DNA of 49,420 nt from Clostridia bacterium (GTDB lineage Bacteria; Bacillota; Clostridia; Oscillospirales; CAG-272). The notes under the pieces are model-generated. The model saw only the letters and a list, made by a program, of their open reading frames with translations, did not search any database and was not told where the DNA came from. The DNA is taken from contig JAGBIF010000015.1 of assembly GCA_017935065.1 (NCBI GenBank), forward strand, positions 1 to 49,420, given 5' to 3'. The first letter of the stretch is position 1; each line of letters starts with the position of its first letter. The translations under genes were made by a program, and so were the position numbers. This document shows positions 37,171 through 43,883 of this stretch, piece after piece.

Positions 37171-37800
37171 TCAGTTTATTCTTGTTCCGTCGGGAAGTCG
37201 CATAAGCCTTGCGGGTACACCGACGTAGGTGCCTCTTTCGCTTATGTCTCTTACAACTACCGCGCCCGCGCCGATAAGACAGCCCTCGCACACGTCGACG
37301 TTATTTATGAGCGTTGCGCCCGCGCCTACCCATACGTGAGGCTCAAGCGTGACGCATCCGCCGAGGGATGCCCCCACCGACACGTGAGAGAAATCGCGTA
37401 TGACGCAGTCGTGATCCACCGCGCTGTTCGTGTTGATTATAGCGCTGTCACCTATGGTGCTTCCCGAGCCGATCACAGCTCCCGCCATCACAACCGTTCC
37501 GATGCCGATCTTGGCATCCTCTGACACGGTAGCGCTCGGATGAATGAGAGTTACTATTCTACCGCCAGCCTTGACGAGGCTCTCGGTGATGCGCGCTCTT
37601 GCACGGCTATCGCCTATCGCGACGAAAAAGACGTGGGTATTAAGATACCTCGTAAAATCCGAAATGGCGCCGAGCGTTTCAATGCCGTCCTTTCTCTCAT
37701 CGTCAAGAAAAAATATCCGTCTGTAGCCGTTGCTTCTGGCGATATCTCTGACAACTCTGCCGTGTCCGCCCGCACCTATGATAATAAGCTTTTTCTTCAT
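37171..37800 (-). CDS. NeuD/PglD-like sugar O- or N-acetyltransferase
   Basis: 209 residues. A Rossmann-like N-terminal domain (KLIIIGAGGHGRVV) is followed by hexapeptide left-handed beta-helix repeats with the catalytic His in AVDHDCVIRDFSHVS. It ends with the ERGTYVGVPARL element of the NeuD/PglD family, which acetylates sialic acids or UDP-amino sugars. It is the first gene of the polysaccharide operon. The start at ATG 37800 is set by homology; the upstream in-frame codons cover the leader and promoter. A small hairpin (GAGGC-gtat-GCCTC, 37811-37824) lies just before it and the ribosome binding site is weak. Confidence 0.88.
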   Translation of the reverse strand: MKKKLIIIGAGGHGRVVRDIARSNGYRRIFFLDDERKDGIETLGAISDFTRYLNTHVFFVAIGDSRARARITESLVKAGGRIVTLIHPSATVSEDAKIGIGTVVMAGAVIGSGSTIGDSAIINTNSAVDHDCVIRDFSHVSVGASLGGCVTLEPHVWVGAGATLINNVDVCEGCLIGAGAVVVRDISERGTYVGVPARLMRLPDGTRIN

Positions 37801-37897
37801 CAAAATACCCGAGGCGTATGCCTCAACTTCTGTCTTTCCCGTGCCACGGTAGCTTAATGGCAACATACCTCGCACGCATAATAGAATATTAATTTTA

Positions 37898-37926
37898 AGT
37901 ATACCATCGCGAGGGAAAAAACTCAA
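37898..37926 (-). promoter_or_regulatory. Promoter of the polysaccharide operon
   Basis: Minus strand: TTGAGT (-35, 37921-37926), 17-base spacer, TATACT (-10, 37898-37903). The leader to the NeuD-like start is about 90 bases. No other convincing promoter was found between 37800 and 24082, and the genes are mostly overlapping, so this is likely the main promoter for the whole cluster. Confidence 0.75.
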
Positions 37927-38045
37927 GCGCGGGTGCGCGAGTTTTTAAATAATTTTAAAATAAACTTGTCATAATATATAAAAAAGCAGGCGGTTTTTTG
38001 ACAGCCGAGCATTGTTAAGTAGCAGAAATTGTGAAAAAGTTACGC

Positions 38046-38117
38046 GACAGGTGAAAAAATAACTAAAAATCACTTGACAGGTGACTAAAGTAATGCTATA
38101 ATTATTTCACCTAAGTG
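38046..38117 (+). promoter_or_regulatory. Consensus promoter of umuC-yolD with repeated AGGTGA operator-like motifs
   Basis: -35 TTGACA (38074-38079), 17-base spacer and -10 TATAAT (38097-38102) are perfect consensus. GACAGGTGA occurs twice, 30 bases apart (38046-38054 and 38076-38084). The inverted form TCACCTAAGTG (38107-38117) sits at the start of transcription, pairing with CACTT...AGGTGA at 38071-38084. A consensus promoter inside inverted repeats is what a repressor-controlled damage-inducible gene would show. The motif is not the usual Bacillus or E. coli LexA box. Confidence 0.65.
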
Positions 38118-38164
38118 CGATATGAGCTTTAGGTCGCCGTAAGAGTAAAAGTGGGGGGATGTGT

Positions 38165-39628
38165 ATGAAGGAAAGAATATATGCCGCGGTGGATTTAAAA
38201 TCCTTCTACGCATCGGTTGAGTGTGTAGAGCGCGGGCTTGATCCTCTTTCTACAAATCTTGTTGTTGCCGACCAGACGCGCACCGAAAAGACCATATGTC
38301 TTGCGGTAAGCCCTAGCCTGAAATCCTACGGAGTAGCATCGCGCCCGAGGCTCTTTGAGGTTATAAGCAGCGTCGCCTACGCGAATTCCCTGAGGCGATG
38401 GTCGGCACCTGGGAGGCGCTTTAAGGGAGCCAGCTTTGACGATAAATTGCTTCGCGCCGATGCAGGCTATGAGATAGACTATATCATAGCGCCCCCAAGA
38501 ATGGCGCTCTATATTGAGTACAGCCGACGGATATATGCTACCTATCTTCGCTATTTCGCCCCCGAGGATATCCACGTTTATTCAATAGACGAGGTCTTTA
38601 TTGATATTACAGCCTATCTTTCGCTCTATAAGCTCACCCCTCGCGAGCTTATGATGAGGGTGGTAAGGGATGTGCTGTCCCGCACGGGAATTACCGCCAC
38701 GGTGGGTATAGGAACCAATCTCTATCTTGCCAAGGTGGCTATGGATATAGTGGCGAAAAAGCTAAAGGCCGACAGGGACGGTGTCAGAATTGCCGAGCTT
38801 GACGTTATGAGCTACCGCAATCTTCTGTGGTCGCATACACCGCTTACAGATTTCTGGCGGGTAGGCAGGGGCTACGAGAGGCGTCTTGTCTCTCACGGAA
38901 TGCGAACTATGGGCGATATAGCGCTTATGTCGGAAAAAAACGAGGATCTGCTCTATAAGCTCTTCGGAGTTAACGCCGAGCTTCTGATCGACCACGCGTG
39001 GGGCTATGAGAGCTGTACTATGGAGAATATCAAGGCGTACCGCCCGCTGTCCTCGAGCGTCAGCACGGGACAGGTGCTGAGCCGTCCGTACGAAAACGGG
39101 GAGGCCAGGATGATACTGAGGGAGATGTGCGAGGCACTCTCGCTTGATTTGCTTGAAAAGGGGCTTGTGACAAACCAAATCACCCTTACCGTGGGCTACG
39201 ACATCAGCTCGGCAGGCGATGTAGGTGCCGAGGATATAGATTACGATTTTTACGGCAGAGGGGTGCCAAGACACGCGCACGGCTCGCAGGGGCTTTATGA
39301 GCATACAAGCTCGCTTGAGGCAATTACCGATGCCGCGCTGTCAATCTTCTGTCGCGAGGCGGATGCAAGGCTCGCCGTGCGCAGAATAATACTTTGTGCT
39401 TCAAATGTATGCGTAGGAAGCGGTAGGGGAGAGTGCGAGCAGATAAGCCTATTTGATGAGGAGATAAGTGCCGACAGCGGAAGGAGGCTTCGCGAGAGTA
39501 AAATTATGAGGGCGCAATCGGACATACGAAAAAGGTTCGGGAAGAATGCGCTGATACGCGGAACAAGTCTTGAAAACGGTGCCACTATGATAGAGAGAAA
39601 TACACAGATAGGCGGACACAAGGCGTAG
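38165..39628 (+). CDS. Y-family DNA polymerase (UmuC/UvrX-like)
   Basis: 487 residues. Metal-binding acidic residues are visible: Asp10 in AAVDLKSFYASVE, and Asp142/Glu143 in VYSIDEVFID. GIGTNLYLAKVAMD in the palm and the thumb helix-hairpin-helix region (WRVGRGYERRLVSHGM) follow, then a little-finger domain from about residue 300. Such polymerases copy past damaged bases at the cost of mutations. ATG 38165 is chosen over ATG 38159 because the GGGGG run lies at proper distance. The C-terminal ~100 residues are polar and may hold partner-binding motifs. A YolD-like gene follows, the usual partner in Bacillota. Confidence 0.93.
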   Translation: MKERIYAAVDLKSFYASVECVERGLDPLSTNLVVADQTRTEKTICLAVSPSLKSYGVASRPRLFEVISSVAYANSLRRWSAPGRRFKGASFDDKLLRADAGYEIDYIIAPPRMALYIEYSRRIYATYLRYFAPEDIHVYSIDEVFIDITAYLSLYKLTPRELMMRVVRDVLSRTGITATVGIGTNLYLAKVAMDIVAKKLKADRDGVRIAELDVMSYRNLLWSHTPLTDFWRVGRGYERRLVSHGMRTMGDIALMSEKNEDLLYKLFGVNAELLIDHAWGYESCTMENIKAYRPLSSSVSTGQVLSRPYENGEARMILREMCEALSLDLLEKGLVTNQITLTVGYDISSAGDVGAEDIDYDFYGRGVPRHAHGSQGLYEHTSSLEAITDAALSIFCREADARLAVRRIILCASNVCVGSGRGECEQISLFDEEISADSGRRLRESKIMRAQSDIRKRFGKNALIRGTSLENGATMIERNTQIGGHKA

Positions 39629-39690
39629 CGAAAATTTCTTTAAATTTCAGAATTATGTAAATAATAAATTGCAAAATAAGCGAATATACA

Positions 39691-40095
39691 ATGGAAAACG
39701 AATTTGATAAATATAGGGAAATACGAAATAAGTCAAAAAGAAATCAGGGGAATAGGCGCAGGATGACGCCCGATGAGCGCGCCTGCCAGTTTGCCCCCTT
39801 CGCCGCCCTTACGGGCTTCGGAGAGGTGATTGCCGAGCAGTCGCGCACGACCGAGAGAAAAATAGAGCTTGACGAGTATGAAATAGAGTGCATCGATATG
39901 GCGCTTCGTACGGCGCTCGGTGAGGGCTTGCCCGTACTCATAACCTACTTTGTCAGGGATGCGAAAAAGGCAGGCGGAAAATACGTCACGCTTATCTGTC
40001 GCGTTCGGGAAATAAATGCTCTTGACGCCACCGTCAGCACCGACACAGGCGTTACTATCCCAATAGGCGATATTCTTTCGGTTGAGGAAAGCTGA
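39691..40095 (+). CDS. YolD-like protein
   Basis: 134 residues. The segment RRRMTPDERACQFAPFAALTGFGEVIAE matches the core of YolD-family proteins, which are almost always encoded beside UmuC-type polymerases. Residues 60-134 are predicted beta-rich, ending with GDILSVE. The function is unproven in the family; a UmuD-like accessory role has been proposed. No clear Shine-Dalgarno is visible before ATG 39691. The gene lies 62 bases after the polymerase stop and probably shares its promoter. Confidence 0.85.
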   Translation: MENEFDKYREIRNKSKRNQGNRRRMTPDERACQFAPFAALTGFGEVIAEQSRTTERKIELDEYEIECIDMALRTALGEGLPVLITYFVRDAKKAGGKYVTLICRVREINALDATVSTDTGVTIPIGDILSVEES

Positions 40096-40160
40096 ATAAT
40101 GGGCTTGTCTGCCCTGTCGTAGCTTGGTTTTGAGTAATATAGCTTATGCTCTTCCGCTTC

Positions 40161-40210
40161 AGCAAAAAACACGAGGCTATCTCAACCGTTTGAGATAACC
40201 TCGTTTTGCT
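40161..40210. terminator. Terminator hairpin after yolD (copy 2 of a shared hairpin)
   Basis: The core ACGAGGCTATCTCAA pairs with TTGAGATAACCTCGT (40171-40204), with outer AGCAAAA/TTTTGCT. T-rich sequence follows on the plus side and a run of T on the minus side. It is the reverse complement of the hairpin at 42732-42765 with one mismatch over 34 bases. Confidence 0.8.
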
Positions 40211-40218
40211 TTTCCTTA

Positions 40219-40249
40219 CCCTACCGAGGTTGTCTCGGTAGGGATTTTT
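40219..40249 (+). terminator. Second terminator in tandem downstream of yolD
   Basis: A perfect 10-bp stem (CCCTACCGAG with CTCGGTAGGG) and a 5-base loop are followed by A and five T. With the preceding hairpin it isolates umuC-yolD from the TIR gene. Confidence 0.85.
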
Positions 40250-40340
40250 GTCAGTGCCAATCGGGGGCACCTTCATTGTAGGGTGAGATGACGTGCGATG
40301 CGGTAATCGTAGCGTATTTGCGGAAAATGGGTTTACGGTC

Positions 40341-40369
40341 TTGACCGCGGGCTTATAATCTGATAAAAT
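40341..40369 (+). promoter_or_regulatory. Promoter of the TIR-TPR gene
   Basis: TTGACC (-35, 40341-40346), 17-base spacer, TAAAAT (-10, 40364-40369), then about 35 bases to the ATG at 40407. The remaining bases of the 310-base gap hold only the two terminators and a small GTGCC...GGCAC hairpin (40254-40270). Confidence 0.7.
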
Positions 40370-40406
40370 ATAGCAAGACAAGTATTAAGAAGCTAAAGGA
40401 GCTGTT

Positions 40407-42677
40407 ATGGCAGAATTTTTATATAGGACAAGGGGCAATTCAAGCCCGAAGGGCAGGAGCCGAGTATACTTTACGTCTCACCCTGACGATATAGGTATGC
40501 TCGACAGAATATGCGAGGATATTTTCGCCTCACATAGCTGTGCCGTTTACTATACCGAGGATATGAACGCTCCTTACGATGAGGTAAACCTCAACACCGA
40601 CCTTGCGAGCATGAACCTTTTCGTTATACCCGTAACGCTTAAGCTCCTGCTTGAGCCCTGCCGAGCCTTGGATACCGACTTAAGGTATGCTAGAGAAAAG
40701 GGAATTTCAATCCTTCCTATAATGATGAAGGCGGGGCTTGACGCATATTATTCCCTGCCTGATAAGTTTGGTGAGCTTCAGTATCTTTGCCCCGAAAGCA
40801 GTGACGGCACCGAGATACCGTACAGTGAAAAGCTGAAGAAGCATCTTGAGTCGGTGCTGGTCAGTGACGAGCTTGCAATGAGAGTGCGCGCGGCATTTGA
40901 TGCCTACATATTTTTAAGCTACCGAAAGGTAGACAGGCAGTATGCAAACGAGCTTATGAGGCTCATTCACAGTAAGCCCGAGTACAGGGATATCGCGATA
41001 TGGTACGATGAATTTCTCATCCCTGGCGAGAGCTTCAAAGAGAATATTGAGCGTGCAATAAATAGCAGTAAGCTCTTTACGCTTCTGGTCACGCCAAATC
41101 TGCTTGAAGAGCCAAAAGGTAAACCAAACTTTGTAATGCGTACCGAATATCCTATTGCAAAGGAAGCAGGTATTGATATACTTCCCGCGAAAATGGTGGA
41201 CACGGATGAGGAGCTTTTAGGGCTGAAATTTCCTGCCGTTCCCGCCTGTGCCGACACCCACGACGAGGCGGCCTTTAACGAGAGGCTCGCTATGGCGCTT
41301 ATCAATATTGCAAGGGATGAAAACGACTGTGATCCCGAGCATAATTTCCTCATAGGTCTTGCCTACCGAGACGGAATTGACGTCGAGGTTGACCGTGAGC
41401 GCGCTCTGTCTCTCATCACCTCATCGGCAGAGGCGGGGTTGCCCGCGGCAATGGAAGCTCTTTACTGTATGTACTACAACGGTACAGGTGTCGCGCCCGA
41501 TTACAGACAGGCCGCGTATTGGTGCGAAAAATACTCAGAGCATTGCAGTGCCACCCTCGGTGACGGCAACGGCGATACACTTTATGCCTTCAGTATTCTT
41601 GCGTTTATCTACCATACGCTCGGTGAATTCACCCGAGCGCTTGAAATTCTTGAGAGGATTTATCCCCTGTGCCGTACATCCCTGGGGGACGATCACGAAT
41701 ACACGCTTGCCGCCCTTGGAAATATGGCGAATATATACGGTGAGCTTGGAAAGCACGATAAGGCACTTGAGCTGAATAAGACCGCCTACGAGCAGTCACT
41801 CGATACGCTTGGTGAGGATCATCCACATACGGTGTGCGCCCTTAACAACCTCGCGATGTCTTATAGCAATTCGGGAAAGCCGAATGCCGCTCTCAAGACC
41901 TTTCAGAGCGCCTACTCAATAGGTCTCAAGGCTCTCGGTGAGGATCACGAATATACACTCACCGCGCTTAACAACGTTGCGCTTTCCTATCACACCCTCG
42001 GCAATTATAGCAAGGCTCTTGAAATTTTCAAGTCGGTATATGAGCTTGACCTCAAGTCACTTGGCGAGCTTCATCCCAACACGCAGTCGGCGCTCAGCAA
42101 TATCGCTGTCTGTTATCTTTCGCTCGGAAAATACGCTGATGCTCTAAGCTTTGTTGAAAAGGCATATAGATTAAGCGCAAGGACACTTGGCGAAAAGCAC
42201 CCCGACACGATAAGGACGCTTGATAATCTTGCCACCACATATGCTAACCTGAAGCGCCACAAGGAGGCATTGATTGCATCCGAAAAGGCATACAAGCTAT
42301 GCCTTGAGGCGCTGGGTGAGAAGCACCCCGATACGATCATAGCCCTCGGCAATCTCGCGGACAGATACGCGGGGCGCGGAATGTATAAAAAAGCAATTGA
42401 GCTTTGTCAGAGGGCACACGAGCTTTGCCTCGGTGAGCTTGGCAGAGGGCATCCCTACACGTCGCAGACGCTTCACAATCTCGGTTGCATATATTATGAG
42501 CACGGTAAATACCAAGAGGCTCAGAATGCGCTTGAGACCGCCTACCGCTTAAGGCAAGGCGGACAGACCGATAAGGCGGGCGAAACGGCAAGCGCGCTTA
42601 TTACGGTCTACGAAAAGCTCGGTAAGCGCGATAGGGTGATAGCCCTTATAAGCAGTGTGTCTAAAAAGCCAAAATAG
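40407..42677 (+). CDS. Tandem TIR-domain protein with Sel1/TPR repeats
   Basis: 756 residues, AAAGGAG before the ATG. Residues about 16-145 are a first TIR-like domain (RVYFTSHPDD, then NLFVIPVTLKLL). Residues about 158-300 are a second (DAYIFLSYRKVDRQ, then KLFTLLVTPNLL). By alignment the catalytic Glu of TIR NADases corresponds to Glu247 in VMRTEYPIAKE, whereas the first domain has Asp91 in TDLRYAREK, so domain 1 is probably non-catalytic. A Sel1-like segment (about 310-370) is followed by about seven 42-residue TPR_12/kinesin-light-chain repeats with LGEDHPxTLxALNNLA. TIR-TPR proteins are known or suspected sensors and NAD-cleaving effectors in bacterial immunity; none is proven for this exact layout. 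It is a monocistronic gene bracketed by near-identical inverted hairpins. Confidence 0.88.
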   Translation: MAEFLYRTRGNSSPKGRSRVYFTSHPDDIGMLDRICEDIFASHSCAVYYTEDMNAPYDEVNLNTDLASMNLFVIPVTLKLLLEPCRALDTDLRYAREKGISILPIMMKAGLDAYYSLPDKFGELQYLCPESSDGTEIPYSEKLKKHLESVLVSDELAMRVRAAFDAYIFLSYRKVDRQYANELMRLIHSKPEYRDIAIWYDEFLIPGESFKENIERAINSSKLFTLLVTPNLLEEPKGKPNFVMRTEYPIAKEAGIDILPAKMVDTDEELLGLKFPAVPACADTHDEAAFNERLAMALINIARDENDCDPEHNFLIGLAYRDGIDVEVDRERALSLITSSAEAGLPAAMEALYCMYYNGTGVAPDYRQAAYWCEKYSEHCSATLGDGNGDTLYAFSILAFIYHTLGEFTRALEILERIYPLCRTSLGDDHEYTLAALGNMANIYGELGKHDKALELNKTAYEQSLDTLGEDHPHTVCALNNLAMSYSNSGKPNAALKTFQSAYSIGLKALGEDHEYTLTALNNVALSYHTLGNYSKALEIFKSVYELDLKSLGELHPNTQSALSNIAVCYLSLGKYADALSFVEKAYRLSARTLGEKHPDTIRTLDNLATTYANLKRHKEALIASEKAYKLCLEALGEKHPDTIIALGNLADRYAGRGMYKKAIELCQRAHELCLGELGRGHPYTSQTLHNLGCIYYEHGKYQEAQNALETAYRLRQGGQTDKAGETASALITVYEKLGKRDRVIALISSVSKKPK

Positions 42678-42731
42678 GTATATTCGCCTAATGGCGAAGT
42701 GATGGGCAAACTTAACATATTAATTATTTAC

Positions 42732-42771
42732 GACGAGGCTATCTCAAACGGTTGAGATAGCCTCGTTATTT
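42732..42771. terminator. Terminator hairpin between the TIR-TPR and AraC genes (copy 3)
   Basis: A perfect stem AACGAGGCTATCTCAA (its first A replaced by G on the 5' side) pairs with TTGAGATAGCCTCGTT around a 4-base loop, followed by ATTTTT. It is positioned between convergent genes and can serve both. Confidence 0.85.
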
Positions 42772-42774
42772 TTC

Positions 42775-43611
42775 TTACTTTTTTCTTACACGGTTTTTTC
42801 TGAATTGCTGTGGGGTTAGCTTTGTGAGCTGCTTAAAAACTCTTTTGAAGGTTTCTTCGGAGTTGAAGCCGCACTCGAAGCCTATTTCGTTGGGGCTCAT
42901 ACGGCTGAAGCGAAGCAGGTGCTTGGCGTAGTTTACGCGTATATCGTTGCGCAACTGTAAAAATGACATATTAAAGGCCTTCTTCAAGCAGTGAGATATG
43001 TGGCTTGAGCTATAGCCTATACTTTTTGCACAGTCTTCTATCGATACGTCGCCCGTGAAGTTAGCTCTGAGATAGCTTATCGTTTTAGTCACAGGGTCGG
43101 AGGAAACCGTTTGATTTTGCGTGTCGGCTTCCTTCTTGGACGGACTATGCTTAAGAGCTTCTGAAAAGATTGTGTATATCAACGACTTTAGGGACAAAGT
43201 CCTTTCAAAATCTGGCTCGATGATTTTATCATTCGTATCGAACATTTTCGCTTCTATCAGCGCCTTCAGCTCGGGAGAAGGCGTGAATACCAGGTTATTA
43301 TAATCAAGCGAGGTGCTTTCGTGGTATATAATATCCGAAATTAAGTTCTCAGAAAAGAGTGCCATCCAATATTTTACCTTCTTGTTTTGTTCGACGTAGT
43401 ATCCGTGCTCACGGTAAGGCAAAACAGCGATGACGTCTCCCGCTTTTGCAACTTCTTTGATTTTATTGTGCTTAACCTCTACTTCTCCCTCCATAATATA
43501 CGCCAATTCCGCAAATTGATGTATATGTACGGCAACTAACAGTCTTTTGTTTTTTACGGTGGAACGCACGCGGGTGTCGTTGCTGAAATTTTCCTTTTGT
43601 ACCTCTGGCAT
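42775..43611 (-). CDS. AraC-family transcription regulator
   Basis: 278 residues. Residues about 20-120 form a cupin-like sensor (VHIHQFAELAYIMEGEVEV, GDVIAVLPYREHG). The last ~100 residues carry the two helix-turn-helix motifs (DVSIEDCAKSIGYSSSHISHCLKKAF and EIGFECGFNSEETFKRVFKQ with TPQQFRK, read with a gap). The layout fits a sugar- or envelope-responsive activator. ATG 43611 is preferred over the longer frame from 43674, because GGAG lies seven bases upstream and the extra codons cover the promoter. It is divergent from the giant gene at 43884 and probably controls it. Confidence 0.92.
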   Translation of the reverse strand: MPEVQKENFSNDTRVRSTVKNKRLLVAVHIHQFAELAYIMEGEVEVKHNKIKEVAKAGDVIAVLPYREHGYYVEQNKKVKYWMALFSENLISDIIYHESTSLDYNNLVFTPSPELKALIEAKMFDTNDKIIEPDFERTLSLKSLIYTIFSEALKHSPSKKEADTQNQTVSSDPVTKTISYLRANFTGDVSIEDCAKSIGYSSSHISHCLKKAFNMSFLQLRNDIRVNYAKHLLRFSRMSPNEIGFECGFNSEETFKRVFKQLTKLTPQQFRKNRVRKK

Positions 43612-43645
43612 ATTTCTTCTCCTAAAATAGCAGTATTTAACTATA

Positions 43646-43691
43646 ATTGTACAGAATTTGAAATAAAAAGTCAATATGTTTATGTTAAAAT
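43646..43691. promoter_or_regulatory. Divergent promoters between the AraC regulator and the giant metallophosphoesterase gene
   Basis: Minus strand: TTGACT (43669-43674), 17-base spacer, TACAAT (43646-43651), a good promoter for the regulator. Plus strand: TGTTAAAAT (43683-43691) forms an extended -10 for the giant gene, without a good -35, as expected for an activator-dependent promoter. The segment ACAGAATTTG...AAAAGTCAATA...TGTTAAAAT is shared with 13727-13766. Confidence 0.65.
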
Positions 43692-43705
43692 GAAGATGAA
43701 GGACC

Positions 43706-43850
43706 GTGATTATGCATTTTGCCCAAGAAAAACTTAATCACCCACGCCGATATCAACGAAAACAGCGTACGCTGTTTTCTAGGGTGTAGCCCTAGAAAAG
43801 CTCGCGTCAGGAGCCTTCCGTAGTGAAAAACAATCGGCAAAAAGCCGTTT
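43706..43850 (+). other. Structured ~190-base leader of the giant metallophosphoesterase gene
   Basis: Several inverted repeats lie between the promoter and the start: GTGATTA/TAATCAC (43706-43741), the perfect 20-bp palindrome AAAACAGCGTACGCTGTTTT (43759-43778), TTTTCTAGGG/CCCTAGAAAA (43775-43799) and CGGC/GCCG followed by TTT (43835-43850). The second and third share the bases 43775-43778 and are mutually exclusive. It matches no riboswitch class I can name. It could equally be an inserted palindromic repeat. Confidence 0.45.
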
Positions 43851-43883
43851 ATATATAAGAATACATTAAAAAGGAGAAAACTT

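Noticed and set aside
37840..37866. Plus-strand GGTAGCTTAATGGCA resembles a tRNA D-arm
   Set aside because: No matching acceptor stem, anticodon arm or T-arm follows within tRNA distance; the bases lie in the leader of the minus-strand polysaccharide operon.
37927..38045. Possible small RNA or gene between the polysaccharide promoter and umuC promoter
   Set aside because: AT-rich bases with no supported start codon plus ribosome binding site, no terminator and no convincing structure.
41535..42591. Regularly spaced similar segments that look like a DNA repeat array or CRISPR
   Set aside because: The period of about 126 bases equals 42 codons and is explained by TPR repeats in the coding frame; there are no uniform short repeats with unique spacers.
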